From JAKFWF01 sp963750535 (lineage in GTDB: Bacteria > Pseudomonadota > Alphaproteobacteria > Rhizobiales > Hyphomicrobiaceae), in contig CAVVRF010000028.1 in the NCBI GenBank assembly GCA_963750535.1, forward strand, positions 186,001 to 250,000: a stretch of DNA of 64,000 nt, given 5' to 3'. Positions within the stretch are counted from its first letter, which is position 1. The number at the start of each line of letters is the position of its first letter. Shown piece after piece: positions 52,742-61,341 of this stretch. Both the position numbers and the translations under genes were made by a program. The notes under the pieces were generated by a model. It was not told the origin of the DNA. It did no database searches and worked only from the letters and a program-made list of their open reading frames with translations.

Positions 52742-55264
52742 TCAGGCCGCCGGCATGTCCTCGGCATGGACGACGCCGAGCAGGCGCGCCTGCAGCGCGT
52801 GATCGGCCTCGAGCGTACCGGCGTCGCCTTCGAAGGCAACGGTGCCGTTGACCAGCACGTAGGCGCGGTCTGCGATCGGCAGCACCGTCTCGGCGTGATG
52901 CTCGACGATCACCATCGCTATCCTGCCGCGCAGCTTGACCAGCGCCTCCATCACCTCGTTGACGACGGCGGGCGCCAGGCCCTCGAACGGCTCGTCGAGC
53001 AGGATGAGCCGGCTCGGCACCACCAGCGCACGGGCGATCGCGACCATCTGCCGCTCGCCGCCGGACAGGTTCTCGGCCTTCGCCTTCTGGCGGGTCATCA
53101 GGCGCGGGAACAGCTCGAACACCTGCTCGATCGAGTAGCCGCCGGGGCGCATGGCGAGCTGCAGGTTCTCGGTGACGGTGAGGTTCGGGAACAGGCGGCG
53201 GCCTTCCGGCACCAGCGAGATGCCGAGCCGGTTGATCTCGTATGGCTTCAGGCCGGCGAGCGGCTGCCCGTCGAAACTCAATTCGCCGGCCCCGAGCGGC
53301 AGGCTGCCGGTGATCGCCTTGAGCGTGGTCGACTTGCCGACGCCGTTGCGCCCGAGGAGTGCTACCGACTCGCCCTCGTGCACCGTCATGTCGAGGCCAG
53401 ATAGCACCGTACTGCCGCCATAGCCGGCGGCAAGCCCGCGCACCTCGAGCAGCGGCTTCGAGGAGGCATGCGCCATGCGCTCCGCGGTCGGCGGCGCGGC
53501 CCGCTCGCCATCCTTGGCAGCGCCGAGATAGGCCGCGATCACCTCCGGGTTCTTGGCGACCTCGGTCGGGCTGCCGTCGGCGATCATCCGGCCCTGGTGC
53601 AACACCGAGATCCGGTCCGAGATCGCCAGCACCCGGTCGATGTCGTGCTCGATCAGCAGCACCGCGTGGCTCTCGGCGAGCTTCTTGATCAGCGTCGCGA
53701 CCACCTGGCGGTCGGCCTCGGCGAGGCCGGCGAGCGGCTCGTCGAGCAGCAGCAGCTTGGAATCGATCGCCAGCGTCACCGCGATCTCGAGCAGGCGCTT
53801 GGCGCCGTGCGGAAGGTTGACGCAAGGCTCGGCGGCACGATCGGCGAGGCCGACCGCGTCGAGGATCGACCAGGTGCGCTCGTTGAGCGCCGCCATGTCG
53901 TGCGCGTCGTGCCAAAGGCCGCGCGCGCCGTGACGCTGCGCCTGCACCGCCACCCGCACGTTCTCGAACACGGTGAGATTGACGAAAATCGACAGGATCT
54001 GGAACGAGCGGCTGATGCCGAGCCGCGCCCGGGCATAGGTCGGCAGCCGGGTGATCTCCTTGCCCTCGAAGAAGATCTGTCCGGCGCTCGGCGGCAGCAC
54101 GCCCGTCAGCATGTTGTAGAACGTGGTCTTGCCGGCGCCATTGGGTCCGATGATGCTGTGCAATACGTAGGGGCGCACCTCGAGGTCGATGTCGCGGGCG
54201 GTGATCAGGCTGCCGAAGTTCTTGCTCAGCCGCCTGGTGGTCAGGATCGGGCGGTTCGGATCGAGCGACGCGGCGACGCTCTCGTAGGGCTTGATCGCCG
54301 CCGGCCGCGCCGGGATCGTGTTGCGCGTCAGCGTCCAGCGCTCGCGGCCGCGAATGCGCTGTACGAGGCCCTGTATGCCTTCCGGCGACAGCAGCGCGAA
54401 GAGGATCAGGATCGGCGCGAAGATCAGCCACCAGTTCTCGGTGATCGCCGATAGCCGGTTCTCGAGCACGATGAAGGCGATCGCGCCCCACAGCGGCCCG
54501 AGGAAGTGGTGGACGCCGCCGAGCACCGTCATCAGCAGGCTGTCGCCGGCGTGCTGCCAGCTGAGGTTGTCGGCGTAGACACCTTGCAGCATCAGCGTCA
54601 GCAGCGCGCCGGCATAGCCGACGATCGCCGCCATGATGGTCAGCGAGCTCAGGCGCAGCAGGTAGACGTTGTAGCCGAGGCTCGCCGCGCGCTGCTCGTT
54701 GTCGCGTACCGCCTGGATGGCGCGGCCGAACGGCGAATGCGCGAGCCGCCACAGCAGCGCCATGCCGATGACGACCGTCGCCACCACGAATACGTGGAAC
54801 GACTTGTCGCTCGTGAACGAGACGCGCGGCACGCCTTGCATGCCGTTCTCGCCGCCGGTGATATCGGTCCACTTGTAGGCGACCTCGAAGGCGATCTGCG
54901 AGAAGGCGAGCGTCAGCAGCGAGAAATAGAGGCCCTTGCGGCGCAGGATGATCGCACCGATGACGAGGCCCAGCACGGCCGAGAACAGCACCGACAGGGC
55001 CAGCGCCACGAACTCGTTGCCGAAGTGCCCGAGCAGGAAGAAGGCCGCCGCATAGCTCGATGTGCCGAAGAACACCGAGGCGCCGAACGGCACCAGGCCG
55101 GTATAGCCGACCAGCAGGTTCACGCCGGCGCCGTAAAGCGTGTAGATCGCGATCTGCGTGATGAGCTGCACCGGCGCGCCGAGCGCGAGCCACAACAGGG
55201 TGAGCGCGGCGAGGACGACGGCGACCCAGAGGACCGGATGCGAAGCGATCGAGCGGGCGGTCAT
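52742..55264 (-). CDS. Branched-chain-type ABC transporter: permease (LivM) and two ATPases (LivG, LivF) in one polypeptide
   Basis: One 840-residue open frame. Residues ~1-320 are a LivM-type permease with about eight to ten helices (GYTGLVPFGASVFFGTSSYA, GLYFSLLTLAFSQIAFEVAY). Residues ~345-590 form the LivG-type ATPase: Walker A GPNGAGKTT (Lys379), NLPHGAKRLLEIAVTLA, Walker B LLLLDEPLAGLAEAD. Residues ~610-840 form the LivF-type ATPase: GRNGVGKSTTLKAITG (Lys644), LSGGERQMVAIARALV, LILLDEPFEGLAPAV. The linkers are short and hydrophilic. No stop or frameshift separates the parts. With LivH and LivJ upstream it would make a complete importer of a carboxylate or amino-acid-like substrate. Confidence 0.92.
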   Translation of the reverse strand: MTARSIASHPVLWVAVVLAALTLLWLALGAPVQLITQIAIYTLYGAGVNLLVGYTGLVPFGASVFFGTSSYAAAFFLLGHFGNEFVALALSVLFSAVLGLVIGAIILRRKGLYFSLLTLAFSQIAFEVAYKWTDITGGENGMQGVPRVSFTSDKSFHVFVVATVVIGMALLWRLAHSPFGRAIQAVRDNEQRAASLGYNVYLLRLSSLTIMAAIVGYAGALLTLMLQGVYADNLSWQHAGDSLLMTVLGGVHHFLGPLWGAIAFIVLENRLSAITENWWLIFAPILILFALLSPEGIQGLVQRIRGRERWTLTRNTIPARPAAIKPYESVAASLDPNRPILTTRRLSKNFGSLITARDIDLEVRPYVLHSIIGPNGAGKTTFYNMLTGVLPPSAGQIFFEGKEITRLPTYARARLGISRSFQILSIFVNLTVFENVRVAVQAQRHGARGLWHDAHDMAALNERTWSILDAVGLADRAAEPCVNLPHGAKRLLEIAVTLAIDSKLLLLDEPLAGLAEADRQVVATLIKKLAESHAVLLIEHDIDRVLAISDRISVLHQGRMIADGSPTEVAKNPEVIAAYLGAAKDGERAAPPTAERMAHASSKPLLEVRGLAAGYGGSTVLSGLDMTVHEGESVALLGRNGVGKSTTLKAITGSLPLGAGELSFDGQPLAGLKPYEINRLGISLVPEGRRLFPNLTVTENLQLAMRPGGYSIEQVFELFPRLMTRQKAKAENLSGGERQMVAIARALVVPSRLILLDEPFEGLAPAVVNEVMEALVKLRGRIAMVIVEHHAETVLPIADRAYVLVNGTVAFEGDAGTLEADHALQARLLGVVHAEDMPAA

Positions 55265-56131
55265 TCGAACCTCTCCCACCGCTCGCCGAACAGGCCGCGC
55301 GGCCGCACCAGCAGGATCACCGCCATCAGGATGTACATCGCCGCGTTCGACCAGTCGGGATAGAACTGGATGGTCATGGCGGTGACGACGCCGACCATCA
55401 GGCCGGCGACGATCGCGCCGGCATACGAGCCGAGGCCGCCGATCGTCACAATGACGAAGGCCGGCATGATCGCGCCCGCTGCCATCGACGGATTGACCGT
55501 CCACAGCGGACCGGCGAGCATGCCGGCCAGGCCGGCGAGCAGGCAGCCAACGCCGAACACGCCGCTGAGCACCACCGGCAGGTTGATGCCGAGCAGGCCG
55601 ACCATCTCGGCGTCACGCGAGCCGGCCCGGATGATGCGGCCGAAGGCGGTGTATTCCAGGAACGCCCAGAAGCGCGATCAGCGCCAGCACCGTCACCGCC
55701 AGCACCACCATGCGGTACTTGGTGATCAGGATCGGGCCGTACTCGACGAAGCCGGAAAGGAACTTCGGCGCCGCGAACGGCAGCGGCGCACCGCCGAAGA
55801 CCAGCCGCAGGATCGCCTCGACCAGCAGCGCCAGGGCAAAGGTCAGGATCAATCCGAGCAGCGGCTCCTTGCCGTAGAGCCTGCGGATCAGCACGATCTC
55901 GGCGAGGACGCCGATCGCGCCGGTGAATACCGGTGCCAGCAGTGCCGCGCCCCAGCCGAACTCGCGATTGAGGATCAGCGCGAAATAGGCGCCCAACGCG
56001 AAGAACGCGCCGTGCGCGAAGTTCACGATGCCGAGCATGCCGAAGATGATCGACAGGCCGATGGCGATCAGGACGTAGAGAAAACCCAGCACAAGGCCGT
56101 TCACGGCCTGGGACAGGATCATGTCCAGCAT
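55261..56131 (-). CDS. livH: Branched-chain-type ABC transporter permease LivH (one frameshift)
   Basis: About 290 residues after repair, with eight or nine membrane helices. N-terminus MILSQAVNGLVLGFLYVLIA and IGLSIIFGMLGIVNFAHGAF (permease signature). Near 55664 one extra base in the minus-strand CTTCTGGGCG breaks the frame; deleting it joins VLALIALL to AFLEYTAFGRIIRAGSRDAE, then GCLLAGLAGMLAGPLWTVNP and RPRGLFGERWERFE. The stop overlaps the ATG of the fused permease/ATPase gene (ATGA). Confidence 0.9.
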
Positions 56132-56224
56132 GGCAATCCTCGCGGCGGCACCGGCCGGATGCAAAAGAGCGGCTTCGAGACGACAACCCGCAGCCGCACG
56201 GTTCGATCGAACCTGGCTCCCGGA

Positions 56225-57487
56225 TCAGAGCCCGTCCATCTTGCAGGCGGTCGCGGCCTGGCTGCCGAACGCCTTCTCGATCTCGGCGTCCGTTTGCGGC
56301 AGCTCGGCCTTGACGTCGAAATAGTCCCACTTGTCGGTGATCTTCGGCTTGATGCCGGCGACCAGCAGGCTGTTGGTCATCTGGTGGTCGAACTTGCGGT
56401 AGGCGGTGGTGATCGGGCCGCGCTTGACGCTCCAGTTCTCGAGCGCGTTGACGATGGCGGCGGGCTCGGTCGATTTCGCCGCCTCGATCGAGTCGAGCAG
56501 CGCCTTCATTCCGTACCAGCCCATCCATGCCTTGTCGGCCGCCGGGCGGTTGTGCTTCTTCGCGTAAGCCGCGGCAAATGCCTGCTCGTCGGGCGGATTG
56601 TTCGGATTCTTGTAGTACCAGGTGAGCGTGAACAGGCCGTCCGCGGCCTCCGGGCCGACGCCCCACAGGTCGGTGTTGCCGACCGCGATCTCGGCGAACG
56701 GAATCTTGCCGCGCATGCCGAGCTCGTTCCACTGCTTCAGGAACGTGGTGAGGTCGCTGGCGGCGATGCCGCCGATCACCACGTCGGGCTTGGCGGCCCG
56801 GATCTTGAGAATGTACGAGGAGAAATCGGGGGTGCCGACCGGCGCCTCGTCGGCGCCGACGATGGTGCCGCCGTTGGCCTTGTTGTAGTCGGTGAACTCC
56901 TTCTTGATGTCCTGGCCGAAGGCATAGGCGGCGGTCAGCGTGTACCACTTCTTGCCGATCGAGGCGCAGTAGGGCGCGAGCACGCGGGTGTGCACGTCGA
57001 CCGGCGGCTGCAGGCGGAAGGTGTACTTGTTGCATGAGGCGCCGGTCAGCGCGCCGGTCGCCGCGTTGGCGGCCACGTAGGGGATCTTGGCCTTCTTGGC
57101 GACCGCCGAGATGGCGAGCGCGAACGACGACAGCGCGCCGCCGACGATGCCGACCACCTTGTGCTCGCCGACCAGGCGCTCGGCGTTCTGCTGCGCGCCT
57201 TGCGGGTTCGGCTCGTCGAGCCAGACGATCTCCGCCGGCCGGCCGAGCAGCGTGTTGTTGCGCTGCTCGAGCGCCAGCAGGCCGCCCTGGGCCAGGTATT
57301 CGGCCTGGTCGACGATCGAGCCGGTCTTGGCCCAGATCATGCCGATCTTGATCGGCTCGGCGGCGGCGGCATTGCCGATGAACGGCATCTTGAGCTGGGA
57401 AGCGGCTGCCGCCGCGCCGGCGCCGATGATGACGCCGCGGCGGCCGATGCCGCCATGCCTGTTGCCGGAGTTCGCTTTCCCACTCAT
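56225..57487 (-). CDS. ABC transporter substrate-binding protein, LivJ-like
   Basis: A 420-residue periplasmic binding protein (GGGGAGAG before ATG 57487). A Tat-like signal (GIGRRGVIIGAGAAAAASQL) is followed by the type 1 periplasmic-binding fold: IKIGMIWAKTGSIVDQAEYL, GLLALEQRNNTLLGRPAEIV, VVGIVGGALSSFALAISAVA, IPYVAANAATGALTGASCNK, WYTLTAAYAFGQDIKKEFTD and DVVIGGIAASDLTTFLKQWN. It starts the transporter operon and reads away from the Gfo/Idh gene; two IclR-like palindromes lie just upstream. Such proteins also bind aromatic acids, amides and short-chain acids, so leucine need not be the ligand. Confidence 0.92.
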   Translation of the reverse strand: MSGKANSGNRHGGIGRRGVIIGAGAAAAASQLKMPFIGNAAAAEPIKIGMIWAKTGSIVDQAEYLAQGGLLALEQRNNTLLGRPAEIVWLDEPNPQGAQQNAERLVGEHKVVGIVGGALSSFALAISAVAKKAKIPYVAANAATGALTGASCNKYTFRLQPPVDVHTRVLAPYCASIGKKWYTLTAAYAFGQDIKKEFTDYNKANGGTIVGADEAPVGTPDFSSYILKIRAAKPDVVIGGIAASDLTTFLKQWNELGMRGKIPFAEIAVGNTDLWGVGPEAADGLFTLTWYYKNPNNPPDEQAFAAAYAKKHNRPAADKAWMGWYGMKALLDSIEAAKSTEPAAIVNALENWSVKRGPITTAYRKFDHQMTNSLLVAGIKPKITDKWDYFDVKAELPQTDAEIEKAFGSQAATACKMDGL

Positions 57488-57580
57488 CGTTCTCTCCCCG
57501 TTGAGCGCCATTTGCGGCGGCTGTTGTCGACTGGCCCAGACAGCACGCTGGACTGCACGAGCCGCTCCGATATCATGCTC

Positions 57581-57595
57581 TGGAATTGGGTTCCA
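57581..57595. promoter_or_regulatory. IclR-like operator 1
   Basis: TGGAATTGGGTTCCA is a perfect 5-5-5 palindrome (TGGAA/TTCCA). It resembles the IclR-family pattern TGGAAA-TN-ATTTCCA and lies in the 193-bp divergent promoter between livJ and the Gfo/Idh gene. An IclR regulator gene is two genes away. Confidence 0.6.
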
Positions 57596-57612
57596 ATGAA
57601 TTTTGCCAAAAC

Positions 57613-57627
57613 TGGAATTGGATTCCG
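57613..57627. promoter_or_regulatory. IclR-like operator 2
   Basis: TGGAATTGGATTCCG repeats operator 1 with one end mismatch. The centres are 32 bp apart, about three helical turns, which would place two dimers on the same face of the DNA. Confidence 0.58.
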
Positions 57628-57680
57628 TTATATCGGATATGCTGTTCCGGTTGGATCCCGGCAGCGGGCGAGGTGGGAGT

Positions 57681-58727
57681 ATGGACAGGGTAGCGATTGC
57701 GGTGGTCGGTGCCGGGGCGATCGGCCGGGCCCACGCCGAGCTGATAGCGCGGACGCCGGGTTGCCTGCTTGCCGGCATCGCCGATCCGGCAACGCCGGCG
57801 GCCGACCTCGCCGCGCGGCTGGCGGCGCCGTACTTCGCCGATCACCGCGCGATGCTCGATGCGGTCGAGATCGATGCCGCGATCGTCGCCACGCCAAACG
57901 CGACGCACCTGCCGGTGGCGCTCGATTTCATCGAGCGCGGCGTGCCGGTGATCGTCGAGAAGCCGATCGCCCACACCGTCGAGGATGCGCGCGCGTTGAC
58001 CCGGGCGGCGCAGGCAGCTGGCGTTCCGGTGCTGGTCGGCCATCACCGGCGGCACAATCCGATCATCGGGATGGCTCGGCGGATGATCGGCGAGGGCCGG
58101 CTGGGCAGGCTGACGTCGGCGAACATTCTTTACACATTCCAGAAGCCGCCCGAGTACTTCGACCTCGACTGGCGGCGCAAGCCCGGCGGCGGGCCGATCC
58201 TGATCAACCTGATCCACGAGATCGATCTGGTCCGCTACGTGTGCGGTGAGATCGCGGCGGTACAGGCGGTGACGTCGAACGCCGTGCGCGGCTTCGAGGT
58301 CGAGGATACGGCGGCGGTCATCCTGCGTCTCGTCAACGGCGCGCTCGTTACGCTTGCCCTGTCCGACACCGCGGCCGCGCCATGGAGCTGGGACCTGGTC
58401 GCGCGCGAGAGCGCCAACTACCCGCCGCAGCCGGTGCCTCTCAACACGCACTTCATTTCCGGCACGGACGGCTCGCTCACGTTGCCGCAACTCGAGTTCT
58501 GGCGCTACAAGTCGCAAAAGGGCTGGTTCCATCCCATCTCGCGCGAAATGGTGCAGATCGAGCACGCGGATCCTTATCGTCGGCAGCTCGAGCATCTGTG
58601 TCGCGTTGCCCGGGGCGAGGAAGCGCCGCTGATCAGCGCGGCCGACGGTACGCGGACGCTGGCCGCCACGTTGGCGGTGCTGGCCGCGGCGAAGTCGGGC
58701 CACACCATAGAGCTTACGGACGATTGA
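57681..58727 (+). CDS. Gfo/Idh/MocA-family NAD(P)-dependent oxidoreductase
   Basis: A 348-residue dehydrogenase from ATG 57681 (GGTGGGAG upstream). N-terminal Rossmann fold VAIAVVGAGAIGRAHAELIA, AAIVATPNATHLPVALDFIE, GVPVIVEKPIAHTVEDARAL (EKP motif). C-terminal sheet domain with VGHHRRHNPIIGMARRMI and GGGPILINLIHEIDLVRYVC (catalytic His region). Usual substrates are sugars, inositols or their acids. It is first in the plus-strand unit with the IclR and aldo/keto reductase genes. Confidence 0.92.
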   Translation: MDRVAIAVVGAGAIGRAHAELIARTPGCLLAGIADPATPAADLAARLAAPYFADHRAMLDAVEIDAAIVATPNATHLPVALDFIERGVPVIVEKPIAHTVEDARALTRAAQAAGVPVLVGHHRRHNPIIGMARRMIGEGRLGRLTSANILYTFQKPPEYFDLDWRRKPGGGPILINLIHEIDLVRYVCGEIAAVQAVTSNAVRGFEVEDTAAVILRLVNGALVTLALSDTAAAPWSWDLVARESANYPPQPVPLNTHFISGTDGSLTLPQLEFWRYKSQKGWFHPISREMVQIEHADPYRRQLEHLCRVARGEEAPLISAADGTRTLAATLAVLAAAKSGHTIELTDD

Positions 58728-58733
58728 TCGCAC

Positions 58734-59606
58734 ATGCGCAAATCCATTCCCAACGACGCGGCAGCTGAAGCCGATGCCAGCCCGAGCGGCCTGCTCGAAC
58801 GCACGCTCGGCGTGCTCGAGCTGTTGTCGAAGAACGCCCGCGGGCTGCAGCTCTACGAGATCGCCGATGGCCTGCACATTCCGCGCAGCGCCACCCACCG
58901 CGTGCTCAGCAGTCTCGTCGAGCACGGCTACGTGCGGCAGGAGCGGCATCAGGGCGCATACGTGCTGACCGCGAAGATCGCCTCGCTGGCGTTCACGTTC
59001 CTCGCCGGCAGCGGCATCACCGACCTCGCGCAGCCGATCCTCGACCGGCTGGCCAACGATTGCGGCGAGCTCGTTCGCCTCGCCATGGTCGACGGCCGCA
59101 AGCTGATCTGGGTGGCGAAGTCGCAAGGCGCGCAGTTCGGCCTGCGCTACGACCCCGACATGGGCCAGGAGGCGCGGTTGTCCTGCTCCGCCAGCGGCAT
59201 CGCGTGGCTGTCGTGCCTGCCCGAGGACGAAGCGCTGGCGCTGGTCGAGAAGCAGGGTCTCGGCTCGCGCGCGGAATACGGTCCGAAGGCGCCGCAGACG
59301 CCGCAGGCACTGCTCAAGTATACGCGGCTCGCCCGCAAGCGCGGCTTCTCGCTGGTGGTGCAGACCTACTCGCCGTGGATGAACACGATCGCGGCACCGA
59401 TCCGCAGCCCGAGCACGGGCGAGGTCACCGGCACCGTCAATATCGCCGGACCGCACATCCGCCTGACCGAGGCGCGCATGCTGGAGCTGGCGCCGCTGCT
59501 GCTCGACGCGGCGCGCGAGCTGTCGCTGGCGACGGTCGCCTCGCCCTCCTTCGCCGGCCGGCGCAGCGACGCATCCTCGAACTTCTTCATCCCGCGCGAG
59601 TCATGA
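58734..59606 (+). CDS. IclR-family transcriptional regulator
   Basis: A 290-residue regulator. N-terminal winged helix-turn-helix: LLERTLGVLELLSKNARGLQ, LYEIADGLHIPRSATHRVLS and SLVEHGYVRQER. C-terminal IclR effector domain: ILDRLANDCGELVRLAMVDG, LSCSASGIAWLSCLPEDEAL, KRGFSLVVQTYSPWMNTIAA, GEVTGTVNIAGPHIRLTEAR. It starts 6 nt after the Gfo/Idh stop, so it is co-transcribed. It probably binds the two palindromes at 57581-57627 and controls both divergent units, but this is inference. Confidence 0.93.
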   Translation: MRKSIPNDAAAEADASPSGLLERTLGVLELLSKNARGLQLYEIADGLHIPRSATHRVLSSLVEHGYVRQERHQGAYVLTAKIASLAFTFLAGSGITDLAQPILDRLANDCGELVRLAMVDGRKLIWVAKSQGAQFGLRYDPDMGQEARLSCSASGIAWLSCLPEDEALALVEKQGLGSRAEYGPKAPQTPQALLKYTRLARKRGFSLVVQTYSPWMNTIAAPIRSPSTGEVTGTVNIAGPHIRLTEARMLELAPLLLDAARELSLATVASPSFAGRRSDASSNFFIPRES

Positions 59607-59676
59607 TCGCGGCTCGATTGCGGCACGCAATGTTCATGCTATCGTCGCCGCGGGCAGTCACGAGGCAACGAGCATC

Positions 59677-60664
59677 ATGACGAGGATCGCGCATCGCAAT
59701 CTGGGCACGCAGGGTCTTTCGGTCTCGACGATCGGACTCGGCTGCATGTCGCTGTCGGGCATCTACGGCGCCGCCAACGATGCCGAGTCGGAGACGCTGA
59801 TCCGGCAGGCGGTCGACCGTGGCGTCGACCACCTCGACAGCTCCGACATGTACGGCTGGGGCCATAACGAGCAGGTGGTCGGGCACGCGATCAGGGGCTG
59901 TCGCGACCGCGTGGTGCTGGCGACCAAGTTCGGCCAGGTCAAGAGTGATGGTCCGGTCAACGGCGTCAACGGCCGGCCGGAGTATGTTGCCCAGGCGTGC
60001 GAGGCGAGCCTGAAACGGCTCGGCGTCGACGTCATCGACCTCTACTACCAGCATCGCGTCGATCCTTCGGTCGCCGATCGAGGAGACGGTCGGCGCGATG
60101 AAGCGCCTCGTCGAGCAGGGCAAGGTTCGCTACCTGGGGCTTTCGGAAGCGGCGCCGGCGACCATCCGCCGCGCCCACAAGGTGCATCCGATCTCGGCGG
60201 TGCAGACCGAATACTCGCTGCTCTACCGCACCGAGGCCGAGGACACGCTGAAGACGACGCGAGAGCTTGGCATCGGCTATGTCGCCTACGCGCCGCTCGG
60301 CCGCGGGTTCCTGACCGGCGCGCTGCAGAGCCTCGCCGATATCGACGGCCGCCGCGCCGCGCATCCGCGTTTCCAGGCCGACAACTTCGCCCACAACCGC
60401 GAGCTGGTGGCCAAGATCGAGGCCGTGGCCGCGGCCAAGGGCTGCACGCCGGCGCAACTCACCCTGGCGTGGCTGCTGGCGCAGGGCGACGACATCGTCG
60501 CCATCCCGGGCACGCGCTATCGCAAGCGGCTCGACGAGAATCTCGGGGCGCTCGATGTCAAGCTGTCGCCCGCCGAGGTCGCCCAGATCGCCGCTGCCGT
60601 CCCGGCCGGATCGGCGGCCGGGGCGCGTTACCCAGCGGCTGGAATGAAGGCGGTTTACCTTTGA
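59677..60664 (+). CDS. Aldo/keto reductase (one frameshift)
   Basis: About 328 residues after repair; AKR13/YakC-like. LSVSTIGLGCMSLSGIYGAA, GVDHLDSSDMYGWGHNEQVV (catalytic Asp and Tyr), VVLATKFGQVKSD (catalytic Lys), DLYYQHRVDPSV (catalytic His), then after the break VGAMKRLVEQGKVRYLGLSE, QTEYSLLYRTEAEDTLKTTR and VAIPGTRYRKRLDENLGALD (NADPH phosphate site). Near 60079 one C is extra; removing it restores VPIEETVGAMK. It follows iclR by 70 nt and may belong to the same catabolic unit. Confidence 0.92.
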
Positions 60665-61091
60665 TTCTACTTGGATCTTCGCTGTGAACGCGCGTCACCA
60701 GCCGCATGTGAAAGTTTTTTGAAACAAATCGGCCGGTCGCTCGTTGTCATTATATGCCGGCATCGGGACGCGCCACCCGGCGGCCCGATCGCCGTGCTGT
60801 CAGCATCGGCGTGGGAGAAGGCAGTGCTAAGAGCCTGGCTCGCACGAATCCTGGCGCCCGGCTACCGGGCGACCTCGAATCAGTCAGAGTCCACTCGATT
60901 GCAGCGGCAAGCGTGTCGCACCGGATGGCATGAGCAACTCTCGGCCCGCATGGCAGATCCAGCCAAAAACCAATGGCAGGTCAGTCGTGTTGTCCGCCGG
61001 GCTTGATTACCGGATCTTTACACAATAGATGCGGGCGTCTTGGTCGAAAGTACAACTGGATCACCGCATCGGGATCAGTCAGAATTTGCAC

Positions 61092-61328
61092 ATGAACCAA
61101 ACCAGTCGCACCAAGCCGGCGTCACACCGTGACGATGGCCAGCATGAGGTGGCGGGTATTGTCGGTCTCGTAGTGGCAACGAGCCTGCTGACGGTAGCGT
61201 TCCTTGCCGTCTGCTTCGCCGGTGGTTATTCCGCCAGCCTGAAGGCGCCGGGGCTGCTGGCGAAGTCGCCAGCGATCGAGGCCCCGCCCGCCAAGCAGCG
61301 CGCAAATCAGACCGCCTCGGTGCGTTGA
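61092..61328 (+). CDS. Small single-span membrane protein, unknown
   Basis: A 78-residue ORF from ATG 61092. A charged N-terminus (~20 residues) precedes one hydrophobic span (VAGIVGLVVATSLLTVAFLAVCFAGG, in two parts) and a short polar tail. No clear ribosome-binding site. The 427 bp upstream (60665-61091) show no gene, tRNA or strong hairpin. Codon pattern is only moderately coding, so this call is weak. Confidence 0.45.
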   Translation: MNQTSRTKPASHRDDGQHEVAGIVGLVVATSLLTVAFLAVCFAGGYSASLKAPGLLAKSPAIEAPPAKQRANQTASVR

Positions 61329-61341
61329 CCGAGGTCGACCT

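Noticed and set aside
55613..55700. Programmed frameshift in livH
   Set aside because: No slippery heptamer or downstream structure, and the same kind of single-base insertion occurs in eight other unrelated genes.
55370..57037. 555-codon open frame opposite livH/livJ
   Set aside because: Antisense shadow; it also spans two genes.
60665..61091. tRNA or small RNA gene in the 427-bp gap
   Set aside because: I looked for a T-loop and acceptor pairing and for strong hairpins with a T-run; none convinced me.
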